Shown: one piece after another, positions 27,248 to 36,482 of the stretch
Numbering within the stretch: position 1 is the stretch's first letter
Layout of the letters: each line of letters begins with the position of its first letter
Source of the DNA: Nitrospira sp. KM1
GTDB taxonomy: Bacteria > Nitrospirota > Nitrospiria > Nitrospirales > Nitrospiraceae
Direction of reading: 5' to 3'
Length of the DNA: 64,000 nucleotides
NCBI RefSeq assembly: GCF_011405515.1
Contig: NZ_AP022671.1
Coordinates: 2,418,001-2,482,000, forward strand
Made by a program: the position numbers and the translations under genes
Notes under the pieces: model-generated
The model's database searches: none
What the model was told of the DNA's origin: nothing
The model's input: only the letters and a program-made list of their open reading frames with translations

Positions 27248-30200
27248 ATGCAGCTAACACAAGTATCACGTCGGCAATTCCTCAAAGCGACGGTCGGGAC
27301 TGTGGCCGCGATAGCGGTGGCGGACAAGGTCCTGGCATTAACCGCTTTGCAGCCGGTCATCGAGGTGGGCAACCCACTCGGTGATTATCCGGATCGCTCA
27401 TGGGAGCGGGTGTATCACGATCAATACCGCTATGATTCATCATTCACCTGGTGTTGTTCTCCGAATGACACCCACGGCTGTCGCATCCGCGCATTCGTCC
27501 GGAACGGTGTCGTCATGCGGGTGGAACAGAACTACGATCACCAAACGTATGAAGACCTGTACGGCAATCGCGGAACGTTCGCCCATAACCCGCGGATGTG
27601 TCTGAAGGGCTTCACCTTCCATCGCCGCGTCTACGGCCCGTATCGTTTGAAGGGCCCGCTGATGCGGAAAGGGTGGAAGGAATGGATGGATGCCGGCTCA
27701 CCTGAGCTGACGCCGGATGTGAAGCGCAAATACAAATTCGACAGCCGCTTTCTCGATGACATGATGCGCGTGTCCTGGGACACCGCGGCGACGTATGCGG
27801 CCAAAGGTTGCGTGGTCATTGCAACCCGCTACAGCGGAGAGGCCGGTGCGCGGCGGTTGCGCGAACAGGGTTATGCGCCGGAAATGATCGAGATGATGAA
27901 GGGCGCCGGAGTGCGGTGCTTTAAGCATCGGGCCGGTATGCCTGTCCTGGGGATCATCGGCAAAATGATGAACACCCGCTTCAACGGCGGAGTGTTGCCG
28001 CTCCTGGATTCGTGGATCCGCAAGGTCGATGCGGATCGGGCCCAGGGTGGAAAATATTATTCGAACTATACGTGGCACGGGGACCAGGATCCTTCTCACC
28101 CCTGGTGGAACGGCACGCAGAACTGCGACGTGGATCTTTCCGACATGCGCTTCTCCAAGCTGAACACCAGCTGGGGGAAGAATTTCGTCGAGAACAAGAT
28201 GCCGGAAGCGCACTGGAAGCTCGAGTCGATCGAGCGGGGCGCTCGCATCGTGGTCATCACTCCGGAATACAATCCAACGGCGTATCGGGCCGATTACTGG
28301 ATTCCAGTCCGTCCGGAGACCGATGCTTGTCTCTTCCTGGGTGCATGCAAAATCATCCTCGACGAGAACTTGCAGGACATCGATTACATCAAGCAGTTCA
28401 CGGACATGCCGTTGTTGGTCCGTACCGACACGCTGCAGTACTTGGATCCGCGGGACGTGATTGCGGATTACAAGTTCCCGGATTTCACCAAGTCCTACTC
28501 AGGCCGCATCCAGGCGCTCAAAGGTGAACAAATCGAGCGGTTGGGCGGATTCATGGTGTGGGATTCGAACAAGAAGCAACCGGTGGCTATCCATCGGGAG
28601 CAGGTCGGTCACCATTTCGTACAGACCGGTATTGATCCGGCATTGACGGGAACCTACCGCGTCAAATTACTGAACGGCCGAGAAGTGGACGTCGCGTCCA
28701 TCTATCAGCTGTACCTGGTGCACTTGCAGGACTACGATCTGGATACAACACATCAGATCACGAGGTCGCCGAAGGATCTCATTGTCCGTTGGGGCAGAGA
28801 TTCGGGCACGATCAAGCCTGCTGCGATGCACAACGGTGAAGGTGTATGTCACTACTTCCATATGACCGAAATGGGACGGGCCGCTGCATTCGTCCTGACC
28901 CTGACCGGTAACATCGGGAAGTTCGGCACCGGTTGTCATACGTGGTCCGGAAACTACAAGGCCGGTATCTGGAATGCCACGCCTTGGTCCGGAGCTGGCT
29001 TGGCGGTACACACGGGCGAGGATCCGTTCAATCAGACCCTTGATGCCAATGCGCACGGCAAAGAAATCAAGACCAAGTCCTACTATTACGGCGAGGAAGT
29101 CGGCTACTGGAACCACGGCGACACCGCGCTGATCGTGAACACCCCGAAGTACGGACGCAAGGTCTTTACCGGCAAGACACACATGCCGAGCCCCAGCAAA
29201 GTCCGCTGGGTCACCAACGTCAACATCCTCAACAACGCGAAGCACCATTACGACATGGTGAAAAACGTGGATCCGAACATCGAGATGATCGTGACCCAGG
29301 ACATCGAGATGACCTCGGACGTCAACCACGCCGATATCGCCTTTGCGTGTAACTCCTGGATGGAGTTCACCTATCCGGAAATGACCGCCACGGTGTCCAA
29401 TCCGTGGATCCAGATCTGGAAGGGCGGCATCCGGCCGTTGTACGACACGCGAAACGATGCCGACACCTTTGCAGGTGTGGCAGCCAAGTTGACGGAAATG
29501 ACGGGTGACGTGCGAATCCGTCAGGTGTTCCATTTCGTCTACCAGAACCGCGTCGACGTCTATGTGCAACGCGCACTCGACGCCAGTGCGACCTGCTACG
29601 GCTACAGCGCAGACGTCATGCTGAAGTCGGAGAAGGGCTGGATGGTCATGGGAAGAACCTATCCCCGCCACCCGCTCTGGGAAGAGACGAATGAAAGCAA
29701 GCCGCAGTGGACGCGTTGCGGACGGATCGAGACCTATCGAATCGAGCCGGAAGCCATTGAATACGGCGAGAACTTCATTGTCCACCGGGAAGGCCCGGAG
29801 GCGACGCCGTATCTGCCAAACGCGATCTTCACCACGAATCCGTACATCCGACCGGATGACTACGGGATTCCGATCACGGCGCAGCACCACGATGACAAGC
29901 ACATCCGCAACATCAAGCTGCCGTGGCAGGAAATCAAGCGGCACGGCAACCCGTTGTGGGAGAAGGGGTACCAGTTCTACTGCGTGACGCCCAAGACCCG
30001 GCACCGGGTGCACAGCCAGTGGTCGGTGAACGATTGGGTGCAGATTTACGAGTCGAACTTCGGCGATCCGTACCGCATGGACAAACGGACGCCGGGCGTC
30101 GGCGAGCACCAGATCCACATCAACCCGCAGGCGGCGAAAGACCGCGGCATCAACGACGGCGACTATGTCTATGTGGACGGCAACCCGGTGGACCGGCCCT

Positions 30201-30694
30201 ATCGGGGCTGGAAGCCCTCGGATCCGTTCTACAAGGTCGCGCGCTTGATGATTCGCGCGAAGTACAACCCGGCCTATCCGTATCACGTGACGATGGCGAA
30301 ACACGCTCCGTACGTGTCGACGGCGAAGTCGGTGAAGGGCCACGAGACGCGGCCGGACGGCCGGGCGATCGCGGTGGACACCGGCTATCAATCCAACTTC
30401 CGGTATGGGGCCCAACAGTCCTTTACCCGGTCGTGGCTGATGCCGATGCACCAGACCGACTCACTCCCGGGCAAGCACGCGATTGCCTGGAAGTTCAAGT
30501 GGGGCTATGCGATTGACCACCATGCGATCAACACGACCCCGAAGGAATGCTTGATCCGCATCACGAAGGCGGAAGACGGCGGCATCGGGGCCCGCGGGCC
30601 GTGGGAACCAGTCCGGACCGGGTTTACGCCGGGTCAGGAGAACGAATTCATGATCAAGTGGCTCAAAGGGGAGCACATCAAGATCAAGGTGTAA
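27248..30694 (+). CDS. nxrA: Nitrite oxidoreductase alpha (molybdenum) subunit NxrA
   Basis: This 1148-residue protein has the usual Nitrospira NxrA length. It begins with a twin-arginine leader, SRRQFLK (7-13), followed by a hydrophobic stretch, which fits periplasmic location. C69, C70, C78 and C118 lie where the FS0 [4Fe-4S] cluster of type II DMSO-reductase-family enzymes binds. The remainder is the bis-MGD molybdopterin fold. It oxidises nitrite to nitrate using water and passes two electrons to NxrB, the organism's main energy source. ATG 27248 has AGGAGGT seven bases upstream; an in-frame GTG at 27239 overlaps that site and was rejected. nxrB follows 71 bp later. Confidence 0.97.
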   Translation: MQLTQVSRRQFLKATVGTVAAIAVADKVLALTALQPVIEVGNPLGDYPDRSWERVYHDQYRYDSSFTWCCSPNDTHGCRIRAFVRNGVVMRVEQNYDHQTYEDLYGNRGTFAHNPRMCLKGFTFHRRVYGPYRLKGPLMRKGWKEWMDAGSPELTPDVKRKYKFDSRFLDDMMRVSWDTAATYAAKGCVVIATRYSGEAGARRLREQGYAPEMIEMMKGAGVRCFKHRAGMPVLGIIGKMMNTRFNGGVLPLLDSWIRKVDADRAQGGKYYSNYTWHGDQDPSHPWWNGTQNCDVDLSDMRFSKLNTSWGKNFVENKMPEAHWKLESIERGARIVVITPEYNPTAYRADYWIPVRPETDACLFLGACKIILDENLQDIDYIKQFTDMPLLVRTDTLQYLDPRDVIADYKFPDFTKSYSGRIQALKGEQIERLGGFMVWDSNKKQPVAIHREQVGHHFVQTGIDPALTGTYRVKLLNGREVDVASIYQLYLVHLQDYDLDTTHQITRSPKDLIVRWGRDSGTIKPAAMHNGEGVCHYFHMTEMGRAAAFVLTLTGNIGKFGTGCHTWSGNYKAGIWNATPWSGAGLAVHTGEDPFNQTLDANAHGKEIKTKSYYYGEEVGYWNHGDTALIVNTPKYGRKVFTGKTHMPSPSKVRWVTNVNILNNAKHHYDMVKNVDPNIEMIVTQDIEMTSDVNHADIAFACNSWMEFTYPEMTATVSNPWIQIWKGGIRPLYDTRNDADTFAGVAAKLTEMTGDVRIRQVFHFVYQNRVDVYVQRALDASATCYGYSADVMLKSEKGWMVMGRTYPRHPLWEETNESKPQWTRCGRIETYRIEPEAIEYGENFIVHREGPEATPYLPNAIFTTNPYIRPDDYGIPITAQHHDDKHIRNIKLPWQEIKRHGNPLWEKGYQFYCVTPKTRHRVHSQWSVNDWVQIYESNFGDPYRMDKRTPGVGEHQIHINPQAAKDRGINDGDYVYVDGNPVDRPYRGWKPSDPFYKVARLMIRAKYNPAYPYHVTMAKHAPYVSTAKSVKGHETRPDGRAIAVDTGYQSNFRYGAQQSFTRSWLMPMHQTDSLPGKHAIAWKFKWGYAIDHHAINTTPKECLIRITKAEDGGIGARGPWEPVRTGFTPGQENEFMIKWLKGEHIKIKV

Positions 30695-30765
30695 CAACTT
30701 GACCCGCATGACGCACCCATTGAGCAGCAAGACTCACATGATCATGATCAGAAGGAGGATTCACA

Positions 30766-32055
30766 ATGCCTGAAGTCTATAACTGGCAACTGGGACGGAA
30801 GATGCTGTACCCGTACGAGGAGCGGCATCCGAAGTGGCAGTTTGCCTTTGTGTTCAACATCAATCGGTGTTTGGCCTGTCAGACCTGTTCGATGGCGGAC
30901 AAGTCGACGTGGCTGTTTTCGAAGGGGCAGGAGTACATGTGGTGGAACAACGTGGAGACGAAGCCCTACGGGGGGTATCCGCAGTTCTACGACGTGAAGA
31001 TCACGCAGTTGATCGAGCAGGTGAACCCGGGGGGGCAGGTGTGGAACGTGCGGGTGGGCCGCAAGCACCATGCGCCCTATGGGGTGTTCGAAGGGATGAC
31101 GATCTTCGACGCGGGGGCCAAGGTGGGCCAGGCGGCGATCGGCTACATCCCGACGGACCAGGAATGGCGCTTCGTGAACATCTACGAGGACACCGCCACC
31201 TCGATGCGCTCCTTGGTGGAAGGCATCGATAAGTCGGGGTTCTCGCGCGATGAACCGTGGCGGCTCACGGGCAGCAGCCTGCCGGAGCATGAGACGTTCT
31301 TCTTCTACCTGCAGCGGATCTGCAACCACTGCACATACCCGGGGTGTCTGGCGGCCTGTCCGCGCAAGGCGATCTACAAGCGGCCGGAAGACGGCATTGT
31401 GTTGATCGACCAGAACCGCTGCCGGGGGTACAAGAAGTGCGTGGAGCAGTGTCCGTTTAAGAAGCCGATGTACCGGGGGACGACCCGGGTGTCGGAGAAG
31501 TGCATTGCGTGCTATCCGCGGATCGAGGGCAAGGATCCGCTGACGGGCGGGGAGCCGATGGAGACGCGCTGTATGGCGGCGTGCGTGGGCAAGATCCGCA
31601 TGCAGAGCCTGGTGCGCATCGGCGAAGACGGCCTGTGGGCGGAGGACCGGTGGCATCCCCTGTACTACACCATTCGGGTGGAGCAGGTGGCGCTGCCCTT
31701 GTATCCGCAGTGGGGCACCGAGCCCAACGGCTTCTACATTCCGCCGCGGCATTCCCCCCGGGGCTATGCGCGGCAGATGTTCGGCCCGGGCGTCGACAAT
31801 GCCATTGAGAAGTACCTGGTGCCGAGCCGGGAGCTGTTGGCCGTCCTCCAACTCTGGCGGGCCAGCCAGCAGATCATCTTCCGCTACGACGTCATTCCGG
31901 GCCCGAAGGTGTTTGAAACCCAGATCCACGGGAAGCGCTTTGAGATGTACAACGATACCGTGCTGGGCTTCAACAAGTCGGGCAAGGAAGTGGCCCGCAT
32001 CCAGGTCGAAGAGCCCATCTACATTCGCCCCGCCGAACGGGTGAACTGGCTCTAG
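30766..32055 (+). CDS. nxrB: Nitrite oxidoreductase beta (iron-sulfur) subunit NxrB
   Basis: This 429-residue protein has four ferredoxin-like cysteine groups: C35/C38/C41, C186/C189/C194/C198, C219/C225/C229 with C246/C249, and C269/C273. They are expected to hold three [4Fe-4S] and one [3Fe-4S] cluster, as in NarH-like beta subunits. It wires electrons from NxrA toward a cytochrome-type gamma subunit or carrier. It has no signal peptide, so export with the folded NxrA through the Tat pathway is inferred. AAGGAGG precedes the ATG. Codon use is strikingly G-rich at third positions compared with neighbours. No nxrC or chaperone gene is adjacent. Confidence 0.97.
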   Translation: MPEVYNWQLGRKMLYPYEERHPKWQFAFVFNINRCLACQTCSMADKSTWLFSKGQEYMWWNNVETKPYGGYPQFYDVKITQLIEQVNPGGQVWNVRVGRKHHAPYGVFEGMTIFDAGAKVGQAAIGYIPTDQEWRFVNIYEDTATSMRSLVEGIDKSGFSRDEPWRLTGSSLPEHETFFFYLQRICNHCTYPGCLAACPRKAIYKRPEDGIVLIDQNRCRGYKKCVEQCPFKKPMYRGTTRVSEKCIACYPRIEGKDPLTGGEPMETRCMAACVGKIRMQSLVRIGEDGLWAEDRWHPLYYTIRVEQVALPLYPQWGTEPNGFYIPPRHSPRGYARQMFGPGVDNAIEKYLVPSRELLAVLQLWRASQQIIFRYDVIPGPKVFETQIHGKRFEMYNDTVLGFNKSGKEVARIQVEEPIYIRPAERVNWL

Positions 32056-32118
32056 GCTCAACGGGACCCTACGATCGGCTGGGCGGCAACGTCCAGCTGG
32101 ATCGTACCGAGGTTCGGC

Positions 32119-32160
32119 GAAGGGCAGAGTATTGAACAAATACTCTGCCCTTCTTCTTTT
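32119..32160 (+). terminator. Intrinsic terminator of nxrAB
   Basis: A perfect 15-base stem (32119-32133 with 32139-32153) closes a GAACA loop and is followed by TTCTTTT. It lies 64 bases after the nxrB stop. It is the strongest intrinsic terminator seen in the window and marks nxrAB as a two-gene transcript. Confidence 0.9.
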
Positions 32161-32256
32161 AGACTGCTTCGTTCTTGCCACGCACCTGAAACACACACGA
32201 CAAACTTGGCGGATATTGGTAGTATCCGGCTCGGATACAAAACCACCAGAGGAATC

Positions 32257-32901
32257 GTGGGACAACGCAACAAGATGTGGGTCTATTTCTGTACGGGGGT
32301 CGTTCTGGTCCTGCTTTTCCTGGCGGAACAGGCCTACATCGTAAAGCAATGGCACGAAGCCCTGGACGCACAACATCGTCGCAATGCCATCAAGGTACAG
32401 CTGCTGACGCTGCAACGCCTGGCAGCTGATATCGACAACGGATTTCGAGGCTATGCCCTCATGCGGCAGAGCATGTTTCTGGCCCCGATGGTAGCCGCGG
32501 AAGCCGAAATCCCTCAGGTTCTCAGGAAATTGAACGAGCTGATGGAATCGACTCCATCCCTCCAGGGCACCGTTCAGGTCCTACGGAGACGGATGGAGGA
32601 ACTCGTGGATACCAAGCGTCGTCTCACCTTAAAAATCGACTCCGGACATCAAGAGGAAGTGCTGATGTACGTCCGAACCGGGGACGGGTTGGCTCTTGCC
32701 AAAACGATCGCTAATGCATTTGTTGATCTGGAAACGAAGATCGAGCGGGAATTTCACGACGCCGACATCCTCTACGCTGACAAGCAGAAACAAACGATGT
32801 GGCAACTCGTCGCCGCCCAAGGCGGTGCGGTCTTCGTCGGGGTGCTCGTCATCGAACTCTTGCTTTCCACCTTTTCATCATCTCATCGTCAGGAAGTATA
32901 G
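32257..32901 (+). CDS. CHASE3-like membrane sensor protein without an output domain
   Basis: This protein of about 214 residues has one membrane helix near the N-terminus (WVYFCTGVVLVLLFLAEQAYIV) and an extracytoplasmic helical domain. That domain carries LAADIDNGFRGYALMRQ, which resembles the CHASE3 motif (DxETGxRGYxLT). A second helix lies near the C-terminus (AVFVGVLVIELLL). No kinase, cyclase or methyl-accepting domain follows; it ends ten residues after the second helix. The start is uncertain (GTG 32257, ATG 32275, TTG 32206). It is read after the nxrB terminator, so it probably has its own promoter. Confidence 0.65.
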   Translation: MGQRNKMWVYFCTGVVLVLLFLAEQAYIVKQWHEALDAQHRRNAIKVQLLTLQRLAADIDNGFRGYALMRQSMFLAPMVAAEAEIPQVLRKLNELMESTPSLQGTVQVLRRRMEELVDTKRRLTLKIDSGHQEEVLMYVRTGDGLALAKTIANAFVDLETKIEREFHDADILYADKQKQTMWQLVAAQGGAVFVGVLVIELLLSTFSSSHRQEV

Positions 32902-32996
32902 TGCTCACCGGCGCACGTTCGGAGATGCGCGTGCCAAATCCTTTGTCGGGACTATGACCGCGTGTGCCGAAGCGGGGTGGAGGCTGGAGATACCTG

Positions 32997-33770
32997 TCAG
33001 ATCAGAAATTCCGCCCACAGAAACGTATGGTCTGATGGATCTTTTCCTCGACGGGGATCCACATCGACTTCCGCCTTGACGCATTGCTTGGCCAGCGAGG
33101 CGGTAGCCAAAATATGATCAATACGCCATCCCTTGTTGGAGTCCAGAGAACTCGGCGCTCGATAATCCCAAAATGTGAACTGCTGCCGGTCTGGAAACAG
33201 CGTCACGAAAACATCTTCAAACCCCCACCCTCGCGTCATCTCGTAAGCCTTCCGGGCATCTTCGTGATAACAGACGTGGGTGAGATGTTTCTCGGGACTA
33301 TGCACATCCATCGGCCTTGGTGCCACGTTCATGTCTCCGCACCAAACCGCCGGTTTCTCAGGCGATAAGTGCCTCTCAAAATAAGTACGCAACCGCCTGA
33401 ACCATTCAAGCTTGTAGGCATACTTGGGTGAATTGATCTCAAACCCCTGAGGAATATAGGTATTGATGATCGGTATGCCCTTGATCACGGCGTGGAGAAG
33501 CCTTGGCTCATCCGGCTCCCTTCCATCATCGAGCCCGGCCCGTACGGCTTCAGGCTTTTCGCGACTCAAGATCGCCACGCCATTATACGACTTCATGCCA
33601 CGAAATGTGATGTCATATCCTGAAACCGCCAGGGCTTGCAGCGGGAACTCGCCATCTTGCACTTTCGTTTCCTGCAAGCAGAGGACATCCGGATTCTCTT
33701 TTTGTAGCCAAGCGAGCACGGTCGGAAGCCTCTTACGAAGCGAATTGGCATTAAATGTAGCGATTTTCAC
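32997..33770 (-). CDS. xthA: Exodeoxyribonuclease III
   Basis: This 257-residue, full-length protein of the EEP nuclease family has MKIATFNANSLRKRL at the N-terminus, LCLQETKVQD (metal-binding Glu), NTYIPQG, GDMNVAP and the C-terminal RIDHILAT and SDHTFLWAE with the catalytic Asp-His. It is a cytoplasmic AP endonuclease/3'-5' exonuclease of base-excision repair. It is transcribed toward the nxr side and appears monocistronic. Confidence 0.95.
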   Translation of the reverse strand: MKIATFNANSLRKRLPTVLAWLQKENPDVLCLQETKVQDGEFPLQALAVSGYDITFRGMKSYNGVAILSREKPEAVRAGLDDGREPDEPRLLHAVIKGIPIINTYIPQGFEINSPKYAYKLEWFRRLRTYFERHLSPEKPAVWCGDMNVAPRPMDVHSPEKHLTHVCYHEDARKAYEMTRGWGFEDVFVTLFPDRQQFTFWDYRAPSSLDSNKGWRIDHILATASLAKQCVKAEVDVDPRRGKDPSDHTFLWAEFLI

Positions 33771-34009
33771 AGCAACGCCTGTAGGTGTGGTCGGATGCTA
33801 CCAGATGCTCATAAGGGCAGACAAGCCGTGAGCGGACCTCACGTGTTTTCAGCGCCTCCGAAATCCAATGCTCGTAGAGGGCGTTTATTTATCGGGGGAG
33901 CGGCGCTCCGTCGTCCGAAGAAGAAGGGCGGCCTTCCCAGCGACGATGTGAACGGAGAACTGGGCAATCGGTGAGCCCGCCGACAAAGGGCGTGACGATG
34001 GTTTTGAGA

Positions 34010-34888
34010 TTACTCGGTGTGACGCGGTCGTGTCAGAAATCGTCTCAGAATAGCTTGTTCAACTCGCGACCGACCACGATCCAGGGCTGGGAACCGAAGG
34101 ACTAAACTGATCCGTCCAGGCTCAGGAAGTTGGATCGTCACCCGGGGCTCCGGTGACGGTGCTTCAAGAAGATCCGTCTCCTCCAACAGTTTCATGTGTC
34201 GACTAGCCTCTTGCATGAATGGTTCGCATTCAGCTTTAGCCGCAGCCAGTAGCCGTTGTTCCGCTTCCTGCCAATCCTCTTCTCCCCGAAGCGGTACCGT
34301 AATCGTGTAGAGACCATATTCCTGTGCCGGATTCTCCTTTATCAGAGGGGTCGTAAACAACAGGCTGTTCGGAAAGATGGTTACACGTCCGGTGTACAGA
34401 TGGGTTGTCTGGCCTGGACCGATCTCCAGCAGTTTGGTTGCGAACGCATCATGGTCGAGCACCACTCCCCGATAGCCTGCGATTTGAATGCGGTCTCCGA
34501 CGGAATACACTTTCCCCGCCACCCGCAGCGCTGCACCGCTCCAGCAAAGGAGCAGTTCTTTCGTGGCCAACACGAGAGCAGCCGCCAGCGCCACCATTGA
34601 GACCGCAAAGACCTGAAGCTCATGTGCCCAGATCACGGCCAGTCCGAGCAGGAACGAAAAGACGATCCAATTGCGCGTGGTCACGACCCAGCGTCGCTTT
34701 GTTTCCATTGAGAGGGCATGGTTACGTGAAATCCACCGGACGATCAGCACCCTGCTGATCAATAGAAGAACCAACCACAGCAGAGACTTCAGGCCGTCGA
34801 GAAGGACTGAGCTATCAACGGGTGCCAAATGGAACTCCATCATCATGACATGGCCTACGCGAAGACATCGGTCAAGAATCGTTCCCAT
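34010..34888 (-). CDS. MscS-family mechanosensitive-channel-like protein
   Basis: This protein of up to 292 residues has three N-terminal hydrophobic segments (LLWLVLLLISRVLIV, NWIVFSFLLGLAVIW and VSMVALAAALVLATKEL). It then has the MscS beta domain with YSVGDRIQIAGYRGVVLDHDAFATKLLEIG and VTIFPNSLLF, diagnostic of the family. The C-terminal part is soluble. It would release solutes or gate ions on membrane tension. Met codons at 34846, 34843 and 34840 are alternative starts. It is divergent from the HDOD gene. Confidence 0.85.
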   Translation of the reverse strand: MGTILDRCLRVGHVMMMEFHLAPVDSSVLLDGLKSLLWLVLLLISRVLIVRWISRNHALSMETKRRWVVTTRNWIVFSFLLGLAVIWAHELQVFAVSMVALAAALVLATKELLLCWSGAALRVAGKVYSVGDRIQIAGYRGVVLDHDAFATKLLEIGPGQTTHLYTGRVTIFPNSLLFTTPLIKENPAQEYGLYTITVPLRGEEDWQEAEQRLLAAAKAECEPFMQEASRHMKLLEETDLLEAPSPEPRVTIQLPEPGRISLVLRFPALDRGRSRVEQAILRRFLTRPRHTE

Positions 34889-34926
34889 TCATCCGATAGA
34901 GAGACAAGCCGACCTAAGGAGACGCG

Positions 34927-36474
34927 ATGTCTGTGTTTTCCCTGAGCGAAGAGCCGGGGCTTGTGACCGCCGTTCGGACACACGTGCACGAAAATCTCAA
35001 ATCACTCTTCGATAGCGCAAATCCATGCTTACCAGCACTGGAGAAAACGTGCCAGAAAATTCTCAGTCTCGCGGGAGGCCTCACGGGAGCCGATGAGCTG
35101 GCTCAATTAGTCAGCCGGGACCCGGCATTGACCTGTAAAGTGCTTCAGGTTGCCAACAGCATTGCTTACAGCCCTCACCATGTCATCAACTCAGTCCCTC
35201 ACGCCGTCACATGGCTCGGACTCGATACCGTGCGTTCCATCGTAACGGCCGCGCAACTCGTCGAGCAACTACATGACATGCCGGAACGGCAACAATTGGT
35301 CGGAGACATCATCGGTCGCGCGCTGGTCGTCGCGGTGCACGCCAATGAATTGGGAGCGGCGGTCAATCACTCCGCAACGCATCAGTTGTTTGGATCGGCC
35401 ATGCTCTACACGGTCGGTGACCTTGCGATCGCCTACCAGGCGCCGACACTGTACCGATCGATCCTGAGTGTTTCCAGTTCTCCTTTGGGCGTTTCTCGTG
35501 AGTCGGAAGAAATCAAGGTGATCGGCGTGTCGAGACGCAGGTTTACTCAGGCATTGGCACACATCTGGGGACTGCCCGGGCACATAAACCAGTTGTTTGC
35601 AGCGGATGTCGACGGTCTGCACGGCCACTGGCATGGGGACCGTGAAACGTTTCAGGGCCTCATCATTGGGTGTGCGGCCTTGGTAGAAGCAAAGATGGGT
35701 GCCGCTTCCCGTCCGGCTCTGGAGGAGGCACGGGGGTTTCTGCAGAAGGGAACAGGGTTACCGAGCCAGGTTCTGGGAGACATCCTCGTCCGAGCCATGG
35801 ATAGGGGTCATCAACTCATTCGTTCCGCAGGGATGTTTTGGAACCACAAAGAGCAATGTCTGGAACCTCCCAAACCCAAGGTAGTCATGTCCGTTGGCCA
35901 TTCCAGTCCTTCCGCTCAAACCGTGTCCGCACAGCCGGCGTTCCAGAAGAAACCTTCTCCGGTCGAAACCAGACCGCTTGAAACCCTGCAGGCATTGCAA
36001 TCGTGTCTCCACGAAGCCAAAGATTTAAACGCGCTCCTTGGAGCGCTGGTTCGGGCGCTGCATCGGGATGCAGGCTTCGATCGAGTGGCTCTCGCGCTGC
36101 TCAATCCTCATGATACCGATCAATTGGTGGGCAGGCTTCTCTTGGGTATCGACCCTCCGGGGCCGCACCTCACGAGTTTGAATGGATCACTCGGCCATGA
36201 CCATCCCTATTTTTTGAGTCTGCTAAAGCAGCCAGGACCGACACTGATCGAGGATTGGGGAAAAGAAACGCAGAACTCCTCCAGTTTTCTCCACCTTTGG
36301 AATGCCGGCTCCGGGATCGTCGCGCCTTTACGGATCGGGACCAGACCCATCGGCCTCATTTACAGCGATTGCGGACCGCGGCCTCGGACCGTCGTTGCGA
36401 AAGACTACCAGGCGTTTCAACTCTTTTTCAGCCAGGCAACGCTCAGCATGAATCGCCTGGCCGGAGTTCTGTAA
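34927..36474 (+). CDS. HDOD-domain signalling protein with C-terminal GAF-like region
   Basis: This is a 515-residue protein. Residues 30-240 form an HDOD domain (LVSRDPALTCKVLQVANSIAY, HAVTWLGLDTVRSIV, HQLFGSAMLYTVGDLA), a non-enzymatic relative of HD phosphohydrolases found in regulatory proteins. A Pro/Ser linker leads to a region (about 350-510) that looks GAF-like (DRVALALLNPHD, GIVAPLRIGTRPIGLIYSDCG). It is probably a cytoplasmic signal-integration protein; the signal is unknown. ATG 34927 follows AAGGAGA. Confidence 0.82.
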   Translation: MSVFSLSEEPGLVTAVRTHVHENLKSLFDSANPCLPALEKTCQKILSLAGGLTGADELAQLVSRDPALTCKVLQVANSIAYSPHHVINSVPHAVTWLGLDTVRSIVTAAQLVEQLHDMPERQQLVGDIIGRALVVAVHANELGAAVNHSATHQLFGSAMLYTVGDLAIAYQAPTLYRSILSVSSSPLGVSRESEEIKVIGVSRRRFTQALAHIWGLPGHINQLFAADVDGLHGHWHGDRETFQGLIIGCAALVEAKMGAASRPALEEARGFLQKGTGLPSQVLGDILVRAMDRGHQLIRSAGMFWNHKEQCLEPPKPKVVMSVGHSSPSAQTVSAQPAFQKKPSPVETRPLETLQALQSCLHEAKDLNALLGALVRALHRDAGFDRVALALLNPHDTDQLVGRLLLGIDPPGPHLTSLNGSLGHDHPYFLSLLKQPGPTLIEDWGKETQNSSSFLHLWNAGSGIVAPLRIGTRPIGLIYSDCGPRPRTVVAKDYQAFQLFFSQATLSMNRLAGVL

Positions 36475-36482
36475 AATCAACG

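Noticed and set aside
28667-30451. Long antisense open frame (594 codons) across nxrA
   Set aside because: It is an Arg/Val/His-rich mirror of a GC3-biased coding sequence, has no ribosome-binding site and no recognisable domain, while the plus strand encodes an unmistakable NxrA.
30748-32415. Long antisense open frame (555 codons) across nxrB
   Set aside because: Same reason: composition is dominated by Arg, Leu and Pro, and it runs over the nxrB terminator. It reflects third-position bias in nxrB.
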